Positions 60,475 to 64,000 of a stretch of DNA of 64,000 bases are shown here, piece by piece (positions within the stretch are counted from its first letter, which is position 1; each line of letters starts with the position of its first letter). A program made the translations under genes and the position numbers. The stretch is from Candidatus Sulfotelmatobacter sp. (GTDB taxonomy: Bacteria > Acidobacteriota > Terriglobia > Terriglobales > Acidobacteriaceae). Where the stretch lies: assembly GCA_025462865.1 (NCBI GenBank), contig JAOAPI010000019.1, positions 1 to 64,000 of the forward strand, in the 5' to 3' direction. The notes below the pieces were generated by a model. That model was not told where the DNA came from, made no database searches, and saw nothing but the letters and a program-made list of their open reading frames with translations.

Positions 60475-62501
60475 ACCCGAACCTTAATCTCTGGCTGATC
60501 CCGATTCTGCCGCTGGCGGGAGCTGCGATCAACGGCTTCATGGGGAAAAGATCGTCGCGCCGGGCTGTGACCACCGTCGCTCTTTTCTTTAGCGGCGCTG
60601 CGTTCGCCATGGCCTTGTTGGTCGCGCTTCGCTTTTCATCGTTGTCTCTTCCGTATCAAGAGTTCTTTGCACACTGGATCCGGTCTGGGAGCTTTAGCGC
60701 GGACTTCGCTTTTTATCTGGATCAGCTTTCGTTGATCATGTTGCTGGTGGTTACGGGCGTGGGATTTCTGATCCACGTCTACTCTGTGGGGTACATGTGG
60801 GACGACCCCAGCTACTACCGGTTCTTCAGCTACTTAAATTTGTTCATGTTCTTCATGCTGACGCTCGTGTTGGCCGGCAACTATCTGCTGATGTTTATCG
60901 GGTGGGAGGGCGTGGGGCTGGCGTCGTATCTGCTGATCGGATTCTGGTTCACAAAAGATTCGGCGGCGTCCGCGGGCAAGAAGGCGTTCATTGTTAACCG
61001 CATCGGCGACTTTGGTTTCCTCATTGCGCTGTTTCTGCTCATCGAACATTTTGGGTCGTTGAATTTCGATCAGGTATTCGGCAGTGTGATGCCGCTGAGT
61101 GCGGAGACTGCCGGGGCGGGCTTGCTGACGACGATTGGGATTTTGCTGATGGTGGGGGCTTGCGGCAAGTCCGCGCAGATTCCACTGTACATCTGGCTTC
61201 CCGATGCGATGGAAGGTCCCACGCCGGTTTCGGCTTTGATTCACGCGGCGACCATGGTGACGGCGGGCGTCTACATGGTTTCGCGTTCGCATGTAATTTT
61301 CGAACGCGCGCCGATCGCGCTGACCGTGGTTGCAATCATCGGCACGCTGACGGCATTTTTCGCTGCGACTATCGGCATCGCGCAAACCGATATCAAGAAG
61401 GTGCTGGCTTATTCCACCGTCTCGCAGCTTGGGTACATGTTCATGGCGTGCGGAGTTGGTGCATTTTCTGCGGGCATCTTCCACCTGATGACGCATGCCT
61501 TTTTCAAAGGACTGCTGTTCCTGGCGGCCGGTTCCGTAATTCATGCGGTCGGCGGCGAACAGGACATGCGGAAGATGGGCGGATTGCGCGAGAAAATTCC
61601 ATGGACTTTCTGGACGATGACAGCAGGCACATTGGCGATCGCGGGGATCCCAGGACTCGCAGGATTTTTCAGTAAAGATGAAATTCTGTGGCGTGCGTAC
61701 CAGGCGAGTTGGGCTTACTGGCTGGTAGGAGTGGTGACAGCATTCATCACTTCGTTCTACATGTTCCGGCTGTGGTTCATGACTTTTTTCGGCAAGTATC
61801 GCGGGGAGGATGTTGCGCACAGCCAAGGGGGGAATTCCGCGCATGATGCGCACGGGGCGCATGGCCACGGCGGGATTCATGAGAGTCCGAGGGTGATGGT
61901 GATCCCACTGGTGATTCTGGCGGTGCTGTCGGTGGTTGGAGGATATGTCGGGGTCCCTGGATCGCTGGGCGGCAACAATCGATTCGATAAATTTCTCGGG
62001 CCGGTATTTCACGGCAGCGCTCCGGCTTCCGGACAACACTCCGGAATGGGCGAGAAAGGCGCGCCCGAGCAGGAGACAGAAGGACCCGAGCCCAAGACTG
62101 CGGCTTCGACGGAATTGACGTTCACAGCAATTTCAGTATTCGCGGCACTGCTCGGCTTGGGATTGGCGTGGCTGCTCTACTACAAGCGACCTGAGCTGCC
62201 ACGGAAAGTTGCTGACTCGCTTGACGGTTTTTACGAGGCGGTGGTGCACAAGTATTACATCGACGAGCTGTATGCGGCGGTTTTCGTGAAGCCGTTAATT
62301 GATGGGTCGACTCGAATTTTGTGGCAGGGAGTGGACCGAAACATCATTGATGCGGCGGTGAATGACGCGGGGGACGGGGCGAAGCACATTTCTGACAGAG
62401 CTCGCCACATGCAGTCGGGGAACATTCGCTCGTATGCGGGATGGGTGGCGGCGGGCTCGGCGGTAGTGATCGCATTCATGATCTGGATGGGAGTGCGATG
62501 A
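60471..62501 (+). CDS. nuoL: NADH-quinone oxidoreductase subunit L
   Basis: 676 residues; antiporter-like proton-pumping subunit with the long lateral helix at the C-terminus. Key segments: '[16 protein letters not shown]' (Glu), '[38 protein letters not shown]' (Lys) and '[29 protein letters not shown]'. A His/Gly-rich cytoplasmic or periplasmic loop, '[16 protein letters not shown]', near residue 465 is a feature of this copy. The start overlaps nuoK (60471-60474), the stop overlaps nuoM. Confidence 0.95.
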   Translation: MNPNLNLWLIPILPLAGAAINGFMGKRSSRRAVTTVALFFSGAAFAMALLVALRFSSLSLPYQEFFAHWIRSGSFSADFAFYLDQLSLIMLLVVTGVGFLIHVYSVGYMWDDPSYYRFFSYLNLFMFFMLTLVLAGNYLLMFIGWEGVGLASYLLIGFWFTKDSAASAGKKAFIVNRIGDFGFLIALFLLIEHFGSLNFDQVFGSVMPLSAETAGAGLLTTIGILLMVGACGKSAQIPLYIWLPDAMEGPTPVSALIHAATMVTAGVYMVSRSHVIFERAPIALTVVAIIGTLTAFFAATIGIAQTDIKKVLAYSTVSQLGYMFMACGVGAFSAGIFHLMTHAFFKGLLFLAAGSVIHAVGGEQDMRKMGGLREKIPWTFWTMTAGTLAIAGIPGLAGFFSKDEILWRAYQASWAYWLVGVVTAFITSFYMFRLWFMTFFGKYRGEDVAHSQGGNSAHDAHGAHGHGGIHESPRVMVIPLVILAVLSVVGGYVGVPGSLGGNNRFDKFLGPVFHGSAPASGQHSGMGEKGAPEQETEGPEPKTAASTELTFTAISVFAALLGLGLAWLLYYKRPELPRKVADSLDGFYEAVVHKYYIDELYAAVFVKPLIDGSTRILWQGVDRNIIDAAVNDAGDGAKHISDRARHMQSGNIRSYAGWVAAGSAVVIAFMIWMGVR

Positions 62502-64000
62502 ACACCGACGGCTTCAGTTCCATCATTCTCAGCCTGGTGACGTTCGCGCCGCTGGCGGGCGGGGTGCTGCTGATGTTTTTTCCGCGGCGGGACCGCGACA
62601 TCCGGATTTTCGCGCTGGTCATCTCGCTACTTACGTTTGTTCTCTCGCTTCATCTGCCTGTTCATTTCCAACGGTCACAAACTGATTTTCAATACGAGAT
62701 CGACAGGCAGTGGGTGTCGACGCCGAATATCCATTACCACATGGGAGTGGACGGCATCTCGCTGTGGCTGGTGGTGCTGACTACGTTTCTCACGCCGCTG
62801 TGCGTGCTGATTTCGTGGACTTCGATTCACGAGCGGGTGAAAGAGTTTTTTATTTTGTTGCTGATTCTGGAGACGGCGCTGATCGGGGTCTTCACTTCAC
62901 TCGACCTTTTCCTCTTTTATTTTTTCTGGGAAGCTACGCTGATTCCGATGGCGTTGCTGATCGGGATTTTCGGGCATGAGCGCAAAGTTTATGCCGCAGT
63001 GAAGTTCTTCATGTACACCATGATTGCGTCAGTGTTCATGCTGGCGGCAATTTTATGGTTGTATGCGCACACCGGCAGCTTTGATTTTGTGGTGATTCGC
63101 GACCAGATCATGCGCGGGGCGATACCGCAGTTCCCTGCCGCGGCGCAATGGCTGTTCCTCGGATTCTTTTTGGCGTTTGCGGTGAAGATTCCGTTGTTTC
63201 CGTTCCACACATGGTTGCCGGACGCGCACGTGGAAGCTCCGACAGCGGGTTCGGTGCTGCTGGCGGGAGTTTTGCTGAAGATGGGGACCTACGGACTGTT
63301 GCGCTTCAACCTGGGATTATTTCCGGAGCAAGCGCGGCACAACGCATGGTGGGTGATAACGCTCGCTTTGATTGGCATCATCTATGGCGCACTGGTGGCG
63401 ATGGTGCAGCCCAACATGAAGAAGCTGATCGCGTATTCCTCCGTCAGCCATCTTGGATTTGTCGTGCTGGGAATTTTCAGCTTTACGCAGGCGGGATTGA
63501 ATGGAGCGATGTTCGTGATGCTGGCCCACGGAATTTCGACGGGCGGGCTGTTCATGCTGGCGGGACTTCTGCACGAACGACGGCATACTTATGAGATCAG
63601 TGAGTTCGGCGGACTGGCCTCGCCGATGCCGGTCTATGCATCCTCATTTCTGATCATCCTGTTGGCCTCGGCTGGATTGCCCCTGCTGAACGGGTTTATT
63701 GGGGAATTTCTGGTGCTGAGTGGCTCATTTCAGGCCAAGGCGGTTTACGGAATATTGGCCGCCACGGGCGTGATTTGGAGCGCGGCGTATTTGCTGTGGA
63801 TGTACCAGCGGGTTTTTTACGGCAAGGTTACGCATTCCGCGAATAACTCTCTTAGTGATCTGACCGCTTTCGAGAAAATAGCGATCTGGCCATGCGCCGC
63901 CGCTGCGGTGGTAATGGGAGTCGCTCCGATTGTGTGGCTGGGAGCGATTGATCCGGCGGTGCAGGCCGCGTTGACTCCGTTTACGCGAGTAGCCAGCAAA
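62498..64000 (+). CDS. nuoM: NADH-quinone oxidoreductase subunit M, 3' end outside window
   Basis: 501 codons seen, open at the right edge. ATG 62498 overlaps the nuoL TGA (62499-62501). Antiporter-like proton-pumping subunit: 'FFWEATLIPMALLIGIFG' carries the conserved Glu, 'AFAVKIPLFPFHTWLPDAHVEAPTAGSVLLAGVLLKMGTYGL' carries the Lys, and 'KLIAYSSVSHLGFVVLGIFSF' and 'AHGISTGGLFMLAGLLHER' follow as in the family. The usual length is about 500-530 residues, so only the end is missing. nuoN would be expected next, outside the window. Confidence 0.93.
   Translation, partial: MNTDGFSSIILSLVTFAPLAGGVLLMFFPRRDRDIRIFALVISLLTFVLSLHLPVHFQRSQTDFQYEIDRQWVSTPNIHYHMGVDGISLWLVVLTTFLTPLCVLISWTSIHERVKEFFILLLILETALIGVFTSLDLFLFYFFWEATLIPMALLIGIFGHERKVYAAVKFFMYTMIASVFMLAAILWLYAHTGSFDFVVIRDQIMRGAIPQFPAAAQWLFLGFFLAFAVKIPLFPFHTWLPDAHVEAPTAGSVLLAGVLLKMGTYGLLRFNLGLFPEQARHNAWWVITLALIGIIYGALVAMVQPNMKKLIAYSSVSHLGFVVLGIFSFTQAGLNGAMFVMLAHGISTGGLFMLAGLLHERRHTYEISEFGGLASPMPVYASSFLIILLASAGLPLLNGFIGEFLVLSGSFQAKAVYGILAATGVIWSAAYLLWMYQRVFYGKVTHSANNSLSDLTAFEKIAIWPCAAAAVVMGVAPIVWLGAIDPAVQAALTPFTRVASK

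Overview
The window is a 64 kb piece of a high-GC bacterial chromosome. The gene content and the many short palindromic intergenic repeats fit a soil Acidobacteriota (Terriglobia-like) genome. That placement is inference: there is no rRNA or other phylogenetic marker here. I saw no tRNA, rRNA or CRISPR array.

Region 1 (1-11.5 kb) is respiratory. A split b6-type cytochrome b, a separate C-terminal cytochrome b subunit, a membrane-anchored c-type cytochrome with eight CxxCH motifs and a cupredoxin-like lipoprotein look like a quinol:electron-acceptor oxidoreductase. Haem A synthase (ctaA) and an ABC-2 type exporter (ATPase, small membrane protein, permease) follow. Next come a small unknown protein, a HEAT/lipoyl-like membrane protein and an alpha/beta hydrolase on the opposite strand. 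Region 2 (11.7-21 kb) holds an MgtE_N/CBS protein without a transporter, a UbiD-family decarboxylase with a palindromic repeat inside its reading frame, a phosphofructokinase with the residues of PPi-dependent enzymes, two polytopic glycosyltransferase-like proteins, an esterase and a VKOR/thioredoxin-like oxidative folding pair.

Region 3 (21-31.7 kb, minus strand) is a compact lipid-type cluster: HAD-like/fatty acyl reductase fusion, SDR reductase, polysaccharide pyruvyl transferase, AMP-ligase, enoyl-CoA hydratase, acyl carrier protein, second AMP-ligase and diacylglycerol kinase-like lipid kinase. It is the best candidate here for an uncharacterised pathway. Region 4 (31.9-50.7 kb) is accessory: gluconokinase, PEGA, REC-PilZ-PilZ, DUF4126, CsbD and PD-(D/E)XK proteins, a HigBA toxin-antitoxin pair whose toxin is frameshifted, an aldo/keto reductase and an RDD protein. 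It also contains a 1.7 kb array of decayed REP-associated transposase tails, a frameshifted secreted protein, RibBA, a MerR regulator with palindromic operators, a ThiS with an abnormal C-terminal tail, and a Kelch lipoprotein.

Region 5 (50.7-64 kb) is the complex I operon nuoA-C-D-E-(membrane ORF)-F-(four-helix-bundle remnant)-G-H-J-K-L-M, which runs off the right edge. The nuoB and nuoI genes are missing from their usual places.

Several families of short dispersed repeats occupy the intergenic spaces and in places extend into genes (ubiD, thiS, probably the PD-(D/E)XK gene). Several genes appear to use GTG, TTG or even CTG starts, as judged from Shine-Dalgarno spacing and conserved N-termini.
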